Below the pieces are notes generated by a model, which searched no databases, was not told where the DNA came from, and saw only the letters and a program-made list of their open reading frames with translations. A DNA stretch of 64,000 nt from Lachnospiraceae bacterium 3-1 (GTDB taxonomy: Bacteria; Bacillota; Clostridia; Lachnospirales; Lachnospiraceae): the NCBI GenBank assembly GCA_000403255.2, contig KE159572.1, positions 62,001-126,000 on the forward strand. Reading direction: 5' to 3'. The position numbers were made by a program, and so were the translations under genes. Below are positions 35,882-45,052 of this stretch, piece by piece (position 1 is the first letter of the stretch; every line of letters starts with the position of its first letter).

Positions 35882-36410
35882 ATGGAAAAGGAAATTTACA
35901 TAAGAAGATTCAAGAAAGTACACGCAGGAATATATCAATGTATGTGCAGAATATGCTGCCAATCTGTTTAATAAAAATTTACCAGTGATATTTGATGGAT
36001 ATCATTTGTATCGTGTGCTTAAGATGGAGAATATAGATCCTGATTTTTGTCAGGAATTTACAATTACTGGAAAAAGAGGAAAGACCAGAAGGATATCTGC
36101 TCCTAGCAGGAGTTTAAAGATAAGGCAGCGATGGGTCTTAGACCATATTTTGTATCAAATTTCAGTGGCTGAGTGTTGTGAGGGTTTTTTGAAAAATCAT
36201 TCTATTTGCACCAATGCAAAAAATCATATTGGATACAACCAGAGCCTGAATCTGGATATCAAAGATTTTTTTCCAAGCATCACACAGGATAGAGTGTTTC
36301 AAGTATTTCATGAAATGGGATATAGTACAGATGCCGCAAGAGGGTTGGCTTCTCTTTGCTGTCATGAGGGCAAATTACCCCAAGAATTAAATGAGATATT
36401 ATGGGAATGA
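35882..36410 (+). pseudogene. Retron reverse transcriptase, frameshifted and truncated
   Basis: ATG at 35882 reads MEKEIYIRRFKK and then loses frame near 35912; the next frame gives KYTQEYINVCAEYAANLF, LPVIFDGYHLYRVL, GKTRRISAPSRSLKIRQRW and NLDIKDFFPSI. These are RT motifs 0 to 2 of retron enzymes. The chain reaches motif 3 (LASLCCHEGKLPQ) and stops at 36410, where GAPTSP and the later YADD catalytic motif should follow. Removing one A in the early A-rich run restores the frame, but the 3-prime deletion cannot be rescued. No msDNA can be made by this copy. Confidence 0.78.
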
Positions 36411-36502
36411 AGCAGAGCAGGCAAATAATTGATTTTAGGGGGGAAAGCATGGTATAATAGCCCAGAATAATTTCGTATAGAACAAGCGCCAAAGGAGAAG
36501 CC

Positions 36503-37588
36503 ATGGAGAGGAATACATTATTAATTGTTGATGATATTGAAATAAACCGGGAAATGCTGAAATTTATTTTTGAAGAGCAGTTTGAGGTTCTGGAAGCTGA
36601 GGATGGTGAGACAGCCATTCAATTGCTGGAAGAAAAGCAAGAGCAGATTGTATTAATGTTTTTGGATGTCATTATGCCAGGTAAGTCTGGATTGGATGTG
36701 CTGGAATATATGGTGGAAAAGAAATATATAGATTATATACCAGTCATTATTATTACTGGGGAGGCTTCTGCAGATACTGAGTTAAAAGCGTACGAATATG
36801 GCGCCTCTGATATTGTATATAAGCCCTTTACCCCTAAAGTGGTTATGCGGCGTACCATGAATATTATTGAACTGTTTTCCCATAGAATTGACATTGAAAA
36901 GAAATTGGAAAAACGTACAAAACAGCTTCGGGAGAGCAGGGAGAAATTAAAAAAGAATAATGATTTTCTGATTAATGCCCTTAGTTCAGTCGTAGAATTT
37001 CGCAGCTTGGAATCTGGAGAACATATTCAGCGCGTGAAATATTATACCAGTGTGCTGTTGAAATATCTGGTTAAATTTTATCCAGAGTATGAGCTGTCAG
37101 AAGAAGATGTGGAATTGATTATTAGTGCATCGGCTTTACATGATTTGGGAAAAATTGCGATTCCAGACAGCATTTTATTAAAGCCAGGCAGACTGACCCA
37201 GGAAGAATTTGAAGAGATGAAAAAGCACACGGTTTATGGATGTGATCTTTTAGAGAAATTTAAGCAGGAAGAGGACAGCTTTTATCGTTATTGCTATGAT
37301 ATATGCAGATACCATCATGAACGGCATGATGGAAAGGGCTATCCTGATGGTTTGACGGGAGAAAATATTCCAATCTGCGCCCAGATTGTTTCTATTGCGG
37401 ATGTTTATGATGCATTAGTCAGCAAACGTGTGTATAAGGCGCCCTATGAGGTGAATGAAGCAGCACGTATGATTCTGGAAGGGGAGTGCGGCGTCTTTTC
37501 TCCTCAGATTCTGGATTGCTTTCAATTAGCAAAAGAAGAATTTTTCCAGGCCACCCAGACGAAACTGTCCTTTGCAGATGTTGGATAA
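36503..37588 (+). CDS. Response regulator with HD-GYP c-di-GMP phosphodiesterase domain
   Basis: 361 residues. The receiver domain (about 1-122) has D10-D11, phosphoacceptor D55 in FLDVIMPG and a late Lys in YKPFTP. After a coiled linker, an HD-GYP domain (about 155-345) shows SALHDLGKIAIPD and HHERHDGKGYPDGL, the metal-binding and GYP signatures. It should degrade cyclic-di-GMP under control of a sensor kinase not found here. AAAGGAG precedes the ATG, and a strong terminator follows. The GGDEF and EAL proteins further on are likely members of the same signalling network. Confidence 0.92.
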   Translation: MERNTLLIVDDIEINREMLKFIFEEQFEVLEAEDGETAIQLLEEKQEQIVLMFLDVIMPGKSGLDVLEYMVEKKYIDYIPVIIITGEASADTELKAYEYGASDIVYKPFTPKVVMRRTMNIIELFSHRIDIEKKLEKRTKQLRESREKLKKNNDFLINALSSVVEFRSLESGEHIQRVKYYTSVLLKYLVKFYPEYELSEEDVELIISASALHDLGKIAIPDSILLKPGRLTQEEFEEMKKHTVYGCDLLEKFKQEEDSFYRYCYDICRYHHERHDGKGYPDGLTGENIPICAQIVSIADVYDALVSKRVYKAPYEVNEAARMILEGECGVFSPQILDCFQLAKEEFFQATQTKLSFADVG

Positions 37589-37620
37589 TTAGGAGAGAAG
37601 TTAAAATTGCTTCATTGTAA

Positions 37621-37667
37621 AAAGAAATGCCACAAGAGTCAATAAACTCTATCGCATTTCTTTTTTT
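37621..37667 (+). terminator. Rho-independent terminator after HD-GYP gene
   Basis: AAAGAAATGC pairs with GCATTTCTTT, with an inner AGAGT/ACTCT stem, and ends in a T run to 37667. Confidence 0.85.
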
Positions 37668-37672
37668 ATTTA

Positions 37673-37726
37673 ATAGGAAAGACTGTGTTGATATAAAGCG
37701 TTAAAGTATATGACTTTCCTATAGAT
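37673..37726. repeat. Diverged copy of the palindromic repeat
   Basis: TAGGAAAG near 37673 pairs with CTTTCCTATAG ending at 37726, with the same spacing and a GTTAAAGTAT core as the copies at 34893, 42598 and 57495, but with several changes in the loop. Confidence 0.5.
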
Positions 37727-37817
37727 AAAAAGCATCAGGAATTTTGTGTTGAAATGTTCATAAATGTATTGACATTGTTGCACACAAATATATACTATAA
37801 AGATAGGAGGAAGCCCT

Positions 37818-37988
37818 ATGAAAAAGACAATTTCTATAAGCATACGGATGAGTGAAGAAGAATTGGAAAAATTAAAAACAGCCGCTAGATTGGAAGCATA
37901 TGCTTCATATAGTGAATTTATTAGAAGAACAGCTTTAATAGAGGCAAGGCACATTATTGAGAAGAATGGAGAAAAGAAGGATGACTAA
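37818..37988 (+). CDS. Ribbon-helix-helix protein upstream of the restriction system
   Basis: 56 residues. The beta strand TISISIRMSEEELEKLKTAA and the helix SYSEFIRRTALIEA match ribbon-helix-helix DNA-binding proteins of the antitoxin/DUF1778 kind. GGAGG lies seven bases before the ATG. The end overlaps the start of the restriction-methyltransferase gene by eight bases, so both are translated together. It probably controls the operon, like the C proteins of restriction systems. Confidence 0.75.
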   Translation: MKKTISISIRMSEEELEKLKTAARLEAYASYSEFIRRTALIEARHIIEKNGEKKDD

Positions 37989-39960
37989 TAAATCTATCAT
38001 AACTGTTCCTGAGGGGAAACTTTTAGATTTTATTACTAAAAAAATTGTCAATGATAATCCAGAAGAATATGTAAGGCAGAATATAGAGAAAGCTCTAGTT
38101 CGGCAGTATAAATATCATATCGAAGATTGTGCACCTGAAGTAACAATAAAAGTAGGGTCTGCAAATAAAAGAGTAGATATTGTAGTGTTTGAACCAGGAA
38201 GTCATCATAAACAAGAAAATGCTTTAATTTTAATTGAAACAAAGAAAGCTAAAACAAATCCACATGGAAAAAAGGATGGAATTGAACAATTAAAATCTTA
38301 TATGGCAGCATGTTTAAATGCTCAGTTTGGATTATGGACAAACGGAGATGATAGGCACTGTTTTGCGAAACGAAAAAGAGAAGGTACTTTTTTTTATGAA
38401 GAAATTCCTGAAATACCATCTTGTGGTCAAAGCGAGAATGATTTATATAAACCTAAGCGAAAAAATTTGCAAATTGCTACGGCAGATAATTTGATGTTTG
38501 CTTTTAGAAGATGTCACAATTATATTGCAGGTAATTCTGGTCTACATAAAACAGATGCATTTTGGGAACTTTTAAAGGTTATTTTTACTAAAATAGAGGA
38601 TGAACGCACAGGAGATTTGAATTTTTACGTAACACCAAGTGAATTAAAAAATTCATCTGCTTCAGTTACAACAAAAAGTCGTTTAGAGAAACTTTTTGAT
38701 GAAAAAGTTGTAAAAAAATATCCATCTATTTTTAATACAGATGAAACGAAAACGATAGAATTAACAGCAGATGTTCTTGCATATGTTGTTTCACAATTAC
38801 AAGGGTATTCATTATTGGCGTCGCCGGTTGATGTAAAAGGAGTTGCTTATGAAGAAATAGTGGGATCAAATCTTAGAGGTGACAGGGGAGAATTTTTTAC
38901 TCCAAGAAATGCATGTAAAATGGCCGTTGAGATGTTAAATCCGCAACCAGGAGAGAAGGTTATAGATCCATCATGTGGAACAGGAGGATTTTTAATCACT
39001 GCGATGAATCATGCCTTAAAACAACTTCGAGTAAATGAAACTGAATTGTGGGAGAATACGAATCACCCTAATCCATATGAATTAGAGGAATTTTTTAGAA
39101 AGCGTACAGAATATTTGTCAACATGCGTATTTGGAATTGATATTAATCCATCTCTGGTAAGAGCAGCCAAAATGAATATGGTTATGAATAATGATGGTTC
39201 TGGTGGATTATATCGGGAGAACAGCCTTACGAATCCTAATACATGGGATAATGAAACAAGAAAATATGTAAAATTGGAATCGTTTGATTTAGTATTTACA
39301 AATCCACCGTTTGGAGCAAGCATTTTAATAGATGATGTTAATATTCTCGAACAATACGATTTAGCTGCTGTATGGGATAAAACCGAAGACGGAAAACTTG
39401 TAGTTCGGAAAGATAAATCAAAAGAAGTGATTCTTCAAACAAGTATGCCGCCAGAAATTTTGTTTATTGAAAGATGTATTCAACTTTTGAAACCAGGTAC
39501 TGGTCGCATGGCGATGGTTATACCTAATGGTATACTTAATAATCCCTCTTTGGAATATGTCAGATATTGGTTATTAAAAAATGTTCAAGTCTTGGCAGTG
39601 GTTGATATGCAAAGGGATCTTTTTCAGCCTGGGAATGATACTCAGACATCAATGGTTTTTATGAGGAGATTTGATAAGAATGAAAAAGCGCAGGCAGAAA
39701 AAGAAAATATTAATTATCCCATTTTTATGGCTGTAGCAGAAAAGATTGGACATGACAAAAGAGGCACAGTTATATATAAAAAAGATTCTGATGGAAAGGA
39801 GATTATTTCTCATGGTATAAATGCAGAAGAAATCTTAGATCTTGTATCAGGGCAGACAATAATTGTTGATTCTGGTACAGATGATCGAGTGGTAGATGAT
39901 GATATGCCAGAAGTCGTTCAGGCTTATAGGAAATGGCAGGGTGAAGTATATGAAAGTTGA
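37981..39960 (+). CDS. Fused restriction nuclease and N6-adenine methyltransferase (BcgI-like RM subunit)
   Basis: 659 residues from the ATG at 37981 (AGAAGG upstream). The N-terminal 150 residues resemble the HsdR N-terminal nuclease fold: VDIVVF and, further on, ILIETKKA supply the D and E-x-K of a PD-(D/E)xK site. The middle is a type I-like methyltransferase with RGEFFTPR, motif I DPSCGTGGFL and motif IV TNPPFG. A nuclease-methylase chain followed by a separate S gene is the layout of BcgI-type (type IIB) systems, which cut on both sides of a bipartite site. Target sequence unknown. Confidence 0.82.
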   Translation: MTNKSIITVPEGKLLDFITKKIVNDNPEEYVRQNIEKALVRQYKYHIEDCAPEVTIKVGSANKRVDIVVFEPGSHHKQENALILIETKKAKTNPHGKKDGIEQLKSYMAACLNAQFGLWTNGDDRHCFAKRKREGTFFYEEIPEIPSCGQSENDLYKPKRKNLQIATADNLMFAFRRCHNYIAGNSGLHKTDAFWELLKVIFTKIEDERTGDLNFYVTPSELKNSSASVTTKSRLEKLFDEKVVKKYPSIFNTDETKTIELTADVLAYVVSQLQGYSLLASPVDVKGVAYEEIVGSNLRGDRGEFFTPRNACKMAVEMLNPQPGEKVIDPSCGTGGFLITAMNHALKQLRVNETELWENTNHPNPYELEEFFRKRTEYLSTCVFGIDINPSLVRAAKMNMVMNNDGSGGLYRENSLTNPNTWDNETRKYVKLESFDLVFTNPPFGASILIDDVNILEQYDLAAVWDKTEDGKLVVRKDKSKEVILQTSMPPEILFIERCIQLLKPGTGRMAMVIPNGILNNPSLEYVRYWLLKNVQVLAVVDMQRDLFQPGNDTQTSMVFMRRFDKNEKAQAEKENINYPIFMAVAEKIGHDKRGTVIYKKDSDGKEIISHGINAEEILDLVSGQTIIVDSGTDDRVVDDDMPEVVQAYRKWQGEVYES

Positions 39961-41326
39961 AACAATATATAAGAGTGATTTTACAGAAAATCATCGTTTA
40001 GATTCTTCCTTTTACCTTTCATCAGGTGCAACTGCTGATAGGATTATAAAAAATTATATAAAAAGTGGAGAATATATTTGTTTAGGAGATAAGGGGCTTG
40101 CCAATGTGTGGCAGCCAGGAAGAAATATTATAGCGTATGCAGGGGAAAACGAGGAATATGTGCCGTATTTGCAACCATATGATATCTTGGAATATATGCC
40201 AATAGAAAGGTCAAGACTGTCATCCCATCAAAATGATATTGATTCGTTGCGTGTCGAAAAAGGTACTATTCTACAGACATGTTCAGGAAGAAATTTGGGA
40301 CCGCTAGTCATATCAGATAAATATTTAGAGAAGTTTGTTTTTGGAAGTGATTTAATTCGAATCAAAATATATGATGAGGAAATAAAGTATTATGTATATG
40401 CTTTTTTTCTACATGGATAGGTCAGGCGCTTTTGCATTCTAATAAGACAGGATCTGTTGTAGATCATTTGAGCAGAAAAGATATTATGAAAATAAAGATT
40501 CCAATGATTCATAAAAGTCAAAGAAACCATATTGTGAGTTTGATAAAAAAATCTCATGAATGCATGGCAACAGCAAGAGAAAGATTAGATGAATTAAAGA
40601 CAGAATTTGTTGAGAAGAGCAAGGTTGTTTATAATAAGCGCTATCTTCGTAATGGATGGACAGTGGCATTTAATGAACTATCGGGAACCAATAGAATAGA
40701 TGCTGCTTATTATGATCCAGACATGTTTGAAGCAACTATGCAATTAAGAAAGAATGGTGGAATCGAATTAGGAACAATGGCTGATGTAATTAAGCCTGCT
40801 GGAAGGTATAAAACTAATTATGTAGAAAAAGGGTATGGTAAGCCTTTGATTTCTGGAAGGCAATTGTTACAATACCAAATAGTAGGGCTAAAATATTTGC
40901 CATTTAATGAAGAAAATACGTTTGAAAGGTTTAAATTGAAAGATGGATATATTGCATACCCTGCAGATGGAAGGGTTGAGGGAAGACTTGGTACACCTGT
41001 TATGATTACAAAAAATAGAAATGGGTGGTATGCTAGTGGACATATTGGAAGGATAATTGCTCATAAAGGAGTTAAGAATGGTTATTTGTATTTATCATTC
41101 ATCATTCATACATCCAGTGGTACAAGCTCAATTATCAGCTTTAGCATGTGGATCAGTTGTAGATGCAGTATATCCAGAAGATGTTGAAAAAGTAATTATT
41201 CCACCGTGTATAGATTTTCCATATGATGAGGTAGAACGGGCATGGCATTTGTTTGATGAGGCAGAAAAATTAAAAATAGAGGCGTGCGATGAATTGCTTC
41301 AGATTATTAATAACAAAAGAATATAG
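39950..41326 (+). pseudogene. Specificity subunit (HsdS-like) with two slippage-type frameshifts
   Basis: ATG at 39950 overlaps the RM gene by 11 bases. Target-recognition domain 1 runs to a T7 tract (40402-40408), where the frame breaks; one extra T gives YAFFSTWIGQALLHSNKTG. Domain 2 (GTNRIDAAYYDPDMF; KPLISGRQLLQYQIVG) breaks again at a tandem ATCATTC duplication (41094-41107); removing one copy gives LYLSFIHPVVQAQLSALACG. The last part ends at 41326. Full length would be about 455 residues. Both lesions are simple repeats, so the gene may switch on and off by slippage rather than being dead. Confidence 0.75.
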
Positions 41327-41394
41327 CAAATGATAGTAATGCCATGGAGTAATATTATGACAAAGTTGAGAAAAGTTAAAATTGTTGAAAGTTC

Positions 41395-41423
41395 TTGCAT
41401 TTCTCCTATACCTATGTTATAAT
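41395..41423 (+). promoter_or_regulatory. Promoter of rplS
   Basis: TTGCAT and TATAAT are exactly 17 bases apart, with an extended -10 TG at 41415-41416. Confidence 0.75.
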
Positions 41424-41429
41424 ACGAAT

Positions 41430-41482
41430 CTGTGAGACAAGAAAACGATGGTCCTCTGTTACGAAAGGTATTAAGAACATCC
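41430..41482 (+). promoter_or_regulatory. Probable L19 ribosomal-protein leader
   Basis: The rplS 5-prime leader contains GATGGTCCTCTG and AAGAACATC, the two sides of a stem closed by GATG/CATC (41447-41450 and 41478-41481). This matches the Firmicute L19 leader motif as I remember it. It would let free L19 repress its own expression. Confidence 0.5.
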
Positions 41483-41502
41483 AATGAAATAGGAGGTCAC
41501 AA

Positions 41503-41856
41503 ATGAACGCAACAGAAATTATCAAAGGTATTGAACAGGAACAGTTAAAAGAGAATGTTGATGAATTCCGGGTAGGTGATACCGTAAAGGTTTATGGTAA
41601 GATTAAGGAAGGAAATCGTGAAAGAATTCAGGTCTTTGAAGGCATTGTGTTGAAGAGACAGGGAGGAAGCAGCCGGGAGACATTTACCGTAAGAAAGTTC
41701 TCCAATGGTGTTGGTGTTGAGAAGACATGGCCGTTGCATTCTCCGAATGTTGAGAAGATTGAAGTAGTTCGCCGCGGTAAAGTAAGACGTGCGAAGCTGA
41801 ATTACCTGAGAGGCCGTGTAGGTAAGAGAGCAAAAGTAAAAGAATTGGTAAAATAA
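41503..41856 (+). CDS. rplS: 50S ribosomal protein L19
   Basis: 117 residues, normal length for L19, which sits at the 30S-50S interface. Typical segments are [44 protein letters not shown] and [20 protein letters not shown] precedes the ATG. Unlike many genomes, no trmD lies immediately upstream; the restriction island does. The gene has its own strong promoter and a terminator. Confidence 0.98.
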   Translation: MNATEIIKGIEQEQLKENVDEFRVGDTVKVYGKIKEGNRERIQVFEGIVLKRQGGSSRETFTVRKFSNGVGVEKTWPLHSPNVEKIEVVRRGKVRRAKLNYLRGRVGKRAKVKELVK

Positions 41857-41873
41857 TTCAGGTAGAAGGATAG

Positions 41874-41907
41874 AAGGGACAACTACGATTGTATTTGTCC
41901 CTTTTTG
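41874..41907 (+). terminator. Terminator after rplS
   Basis: AAGGGACAA pairs with TTGTCCCTT, followed by a T run. Confidence 0.85.
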
Positions 41908-41988
41908 GTTAAGAATTGAAGGAACAATTATCCTATGTCATCTAACACATTGATATTGTGACAGTTCCTTAGGAAGCTTAGAGGGAAA

Positions 41989-42570
41989 ATGAGAAGAACA
42001 TCGGGATTGAATTTTAATCGAAGGAAAAAAAAGGTAAATACAGGGTTGTTACGGGAAATTGCAGTCTGGGTAGGTGAAATCTTGCTGACAATACTGATTG
42101 CAATGACTTTGGTGTTGTCTGTGGGATTTTGCATTTCGGTGGTAGGGCCATCCATGTCTCCTACCTTGGAAAATGGGGAAAAAATATTGGTCAACCGCAT
42201 AGGCTATAAGTTGTTTGATCCAAAACGGAATGACCTGATTGTATTTTTGCCCAATGGAAATGAAAAGTCCCATTATTATATTAAACGTGTGATTGCTCTG
42301 CCGGGAGACAGAGTGCAAATCAATGAAGGTACAATTTATATCAACGGAGAGCCCTTGGAAGAAAAAGTGGCAGTTTCTGCTATTGAGAATCCATTGCTTG
42401 CAGAAGATGAAATTGTTATAGGGGAAGATGAGTATTTTGTTTTGGGGGACAATCGTAACAATAGTGAAGACAGCCGTTATGCCAGCATTGGCAATGTGAA
42501 AAAAGAACATATTGTAGGAAAGGCATGGTGTATTGTTTCTCCTTGGAGCAGATTTGGATTATTGAAATAG
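41989..42570 (+). CDS. lepB: Type I signal peptidase (first copy)
   Basis: 193 residues. One N-terminal membrane helix (about 25-50), then box B GPSMSPTL with the catalytic Ser, box D YYIKRVIALPGD with the catalytic Lys and box E LGDNRNNSEDSR. It cleaves signal peptides of exported proteins on the outer face of the membrane. GAGGGAAA precedes the ATG. A second, diverged lepB follows after rbgA. Confidence 0.95.
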   Translation: MRRTSGLNFNRRKKKVNTGLLREIAVWVGEILLTILIAMTLVLSVGFCISVVGPSMSPTLENGEKILVNRIGYKLFDPKRNDLIVFLPNGNEKSHYYIKRVIALPGDRVQINEGTIYINGEPLEEKVAVSAIENPLLAEDEIVIGEDEYFVLGDNRNNSEDSRYASIGNVKKEHIVGKAWCIVSPWSRFGLLK

Positions 42571-42597
42571 AAGGAAAGCAAATGAGAAGCATTTTTT

Positions 42598-42690
42598 ATT
42601 CTACAGGAAAGACCTTGTCACGCTAACGCGTGAAAGTATCTTTCCTGTAGAATAAAAAAGCTCTTACCGCACTGCGGCGGGTCGCTTTCG
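42598..42690. repeat. Palindromic repeat copy between lepB and rbgA
   Basis: ATTCTACAGGAAAGA pairs with TCTTTCCTGTAGAAT (compensating base change relative to the copy at 34893, so the pairing is kept). The shared CACGCTAACGCGTG core and the following CTCTTACCGCACTGCGGCGGG tail also match the long copy, which supports a common family. Confidence 0.7.
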
Positions 42691-42705
42691 ATTAGGAGGT
42701 TATGT

Positions 42706-43551
42706 ATGCATTTTCAATGGTATCCAGGGCATATGACGAAAGCAAAGCGTCAGATGCAGGAGGATATAAAATTAATAGACTTGGTGATTGAGTTGGTGGA
42801 TGCCAGAATTCCTCTCAGCAGCCGCAATCCTGACATTGATGAGTTGGGAAAACAGAAGGCAAGGCTGATTTTGATGAATAAGGCAGATCTTGCCGATGAG
42901 GAGCAAACAAGGGAATGGTCTGAATATTTCAGAAACAAGGGCTGTTTCGTGGTAAAAGTGGATGCAAGAGCGAAAGCAGGAATGAAAAAAATCAATGATG
43001 TGGTGATGGAGGCCTGCCAACAGAAAATTGAACGGGATAGAAAACGTGGAATTAAGAATCGTCCAGTGCGTGCCATGGTGGTGGGAATTCCAAATGTAGG
43101 AAAATCTACATTTATTAACACATATGCAGGGAAGGCATGCGCCAAAACAGGAAATAAGCCAGGAGTTACCAAAGGAAAACAGTGGATACGGCTGAATAAA
43201 AATGTGGAGTTGTTAGATACACCAGGGATTTTATGGCCCAAATTTGAAGATCAGCAGGTCGGACTGTATCTTGCATTGATTGGTTCCATAAAAGATGAAA
43301 TTTTAAATATTGACGAACTTTCCTTAGAATTGATCAAGGTTTTGAAAGAGCATTATCCGGGAATTTTGGCAAGTCGGTATGAAGTAAATGAAGAACAGGA
43401 ACCAGCAGAATTGCTAAAGCAGATTGCCCAAAACCGTAATTGTATAAAAAAGGGAAATGAGCTGGATTACAGTAAGGCAGCAGCTCTTGTGGTGGATGAA
43501 TTCCGAAGCGGACGATTAGGAAAAATAACTCTTGAATTTCCAGGAAACTAG
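42706..43551 (+). CDS. rbgA: Ribosome biogenesis GTPase RbgA (YlqF)
   Basis: 281 residues. It is a circularly permuted GTPase: G4 NKADL comes first, then G1 GIPNVGKST and G3 DTPG. The N-terminus WYPGHMTKAKRQM is typical. RbgA drives late assembly of the 50S subunit. TAGGAGG precedes the ATG. The neighbours rplS and rnhB match the order known from Bacillus subtilis. Confidence 0.95.
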   Translation: MHFQWYPGHMTKAKRQMQEDIKLIDLVIELVDARIPLSSRNPDIDELGKQKARLILMNKADLADEEQTREWSEYFRNKGCFVVKVDARAKAGMKKINDVVMEACQQKIERDRKRGIKNRPVRAMVVGIPNVGKSTFINTYAGKACAKTGNKPGVTKGKQWIRLNKNVELLDTPGILWPKFEDQQVGLYLALIGSIKDEILNIDELSLELIKVLKEHYPGILASRYEVNEEQEPAELLKQIAQNRNCIKKGNELDYSKAAALVVDEFRSGRLGKITLEFPGN

Positions 43552-43617
43552 CGATAGAATAAAAAGAGCGAAAGGGAATTTGTTCGCATAGATGATTCAG
43601 AAAGAGAAGTTGTGGGT

Positions 43618-44223
43618 ATGAGGAAAAAGGAAGACAAGAATATAGATAGAAAGCAAAAAAATCAAGAGCAGTCCTCAGATGAAAAATCAGGACTCGTCAA
43701 GGAAACCGTGAATTTTATATTGTATATTGCAATTGTATTTTTGATGACCTATTTGGTCATTCATTACGTCGGGCAGCGCACTCAGGTGAGTGGAACTTCT
43801 ATGGAATATACGCTGAGTGATGGAGATAATTTGATTGTGGATAAAATTAGTTATCGATTCCATGACCCAGAGCGTTTTGATATTATTGTTTTTCCATTTC
43901 AGTATGAGGAGGATACTTATTATATTAAGAGAATTATAGGGCTGCCAGGGGAAACGGTACAAATCGATGAGGCAGGGAATATTCTTATTGATGGAGAGGT
44001 ACTGGAGGAATCCTATGGCAGAGAGGTCATGCTAGAACAAGGCCAGGCAGCAGAACCTATAGAATTAGGTGAGGATGAATATTTTGTTCTGGGAGATAAT
44101 CGGAATGCCAGCTCAGATAGCAGAGAGCCAAGGGTTGGTCTGATTCATCGAAAGGATATTGTTGGAAGAGCATGGCTTCGTATTTATCCATTTGATAGTT
44201 TTGGCTTTATCAGACATCAGTAA
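43618..44223 (+). CDS. lepB: Type I signal peptidase (second copy)
   Basis: About 201 residues from the ATG at 43618; a GTG at 43612 is an alternative. A long charged N-terminus leads to one membrane helix (about 30-50). Catalytic boxes are GTSMEYTL (Ser) and YYIKRIIGLPGE (Lys), with LGDNRNASSDSR as box E. It differs from the first copy mainly in a longer, acidic C-terminal insert, so substrates may differ. It lies between rbgA and rnhB. Confidence 0.93.
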   Translation: MRKKEDKNIDRKQKNQEQSSDEKSGLVKETVNFILYIAIVFLMTYLVIHYVGQRTQVSGTSMEYTLSDGDNLIVDKISYRFHDPERFDIIVFPFQYEEDTYYIKRIIGLPGETVQIDEAGNILIDGEVLEESYGREVMLEQGQAAEPIELGEDEYFVLGDNRNASSDSREPRVGLIHRKDIVGRAWLRIYPFDSFGFIRHQ

Positions 44224-44236
44224 AGAGGAGAGAACC

Positions 44237-45001
44237 GTGGAGGAACGAAAGAAAATTTGTGAGATCAAAGAAGAATTACAGGCAGCAGAGGAGACGATGC
44301 TGCCTTCTTTTATTTCCAGGTATGAAGGAGATGAAAGAGCAGGCGTTAAAAAACTGCTGCACCAGGCCAGGAAGCAGTTGGAACAGTTGGAAAAAGAGAG
44401 GCAAAGAATCGAAAGTCTTAAAAAATATGAACGACAGTATGAACATGTGGGATATGTGTGCGGCATTGATGAAGTAGGAAGAGGTCCTTTGGCTGGTCCA
44501 GTAGTGGCAGGAGCGGTGATTTTGCCCAAGGATTGTAGGATTCTTTATATCAATGATTCCAAAAAGCTCAGTGAAAAAAAGAGAGAAGAGCTCTACGATG
44601 TGATTATGGAACAGGCGGTGGCCACAGGAATTGGCATGGCAGGCCCGAAGCGAATTGATGAAATCAATATTTTACAGGCTACCTATGAAGCCATGCGCCA
44701 GGCTATTCAAAATTTATCTGTTACACCCGATATATTATTAAATGATGCAGTGACGATTCCCAAGGTGGAGCTTCCCCAGATACCGATTATAAAAGGGGAT
44801 GAAAAAAGTCTTTCCATTGGGGCTGCAAGCATCATCGCGAAAGTAACTAGGGACAGATTGATGGTGGAATATGATAAAATTATGCCGGAATATGGGTTTG
44901 CCCGGAACAAGGGATATGGCTCCAAGGAACATTTAGAAGCAATCAAAAAGTATGGACCATCTCTCATACATCGTCAGTCCTTCATAAAATCTTATGTGTA
45001 A
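44237..45001 (+). CDS. rnhB: Ribonuclease HII
   Basis: 254 residues from the GTG at 44237, which has AAAGAGGAGAG just upstream; earlier in-frame starts overlap lepB. The catalytic segment is GIDEVGRGPLAGPVVAGAVI, holding the first Asp and Glu, with further acidic residues in NDSKKLSEKKRE and LLNDAV. It removes ribonucleotides from DNA. The first 70 residues are a helical extension seen in Firmicute RNase HII. Confidence 0.95.
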   Translation: MEERKKICEIKEELQAAEETMLPSFISRYEGDERAGVKKLLHQARKQLEQLEKERQRIESLKKYERQYEHVGYVCGIDEVGRGPLAGPVVAGAVILPKDCRILYINDSKKLSEKKREELYDVIMEQAVATGIGMAGPKRIDEINILQATYEAMRQAIQNLSVTPDILLNDAVTIPKVELPQIPIIKGDEKSLSIGAASIIAKVTRDRLMVEYDKIMPEYGFARNKGYGSKEHLEAIKKYGPSLIHRQSFIKSYV

Positions 45002-45052
45002 AAGAAGTTTGAAAGTTTCATAACTTTTCTTGTAGAAAGGCAGTGAGTAGAA

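Noticed and set aside
35747-35971. Open frame of about 74 codons overlapping the retron RNA
   Set aside because: It runs through the a2 arm and the msd stem and has no ribosome site. The perfect RNA stems explain the sequence better.
35985-36410. Diversity-generating retroelement or group II intron RT
   Set aside because: No template/variable repeats or intron RNA domains were seen. The neighbours and msr-msd RNA fit a retron.
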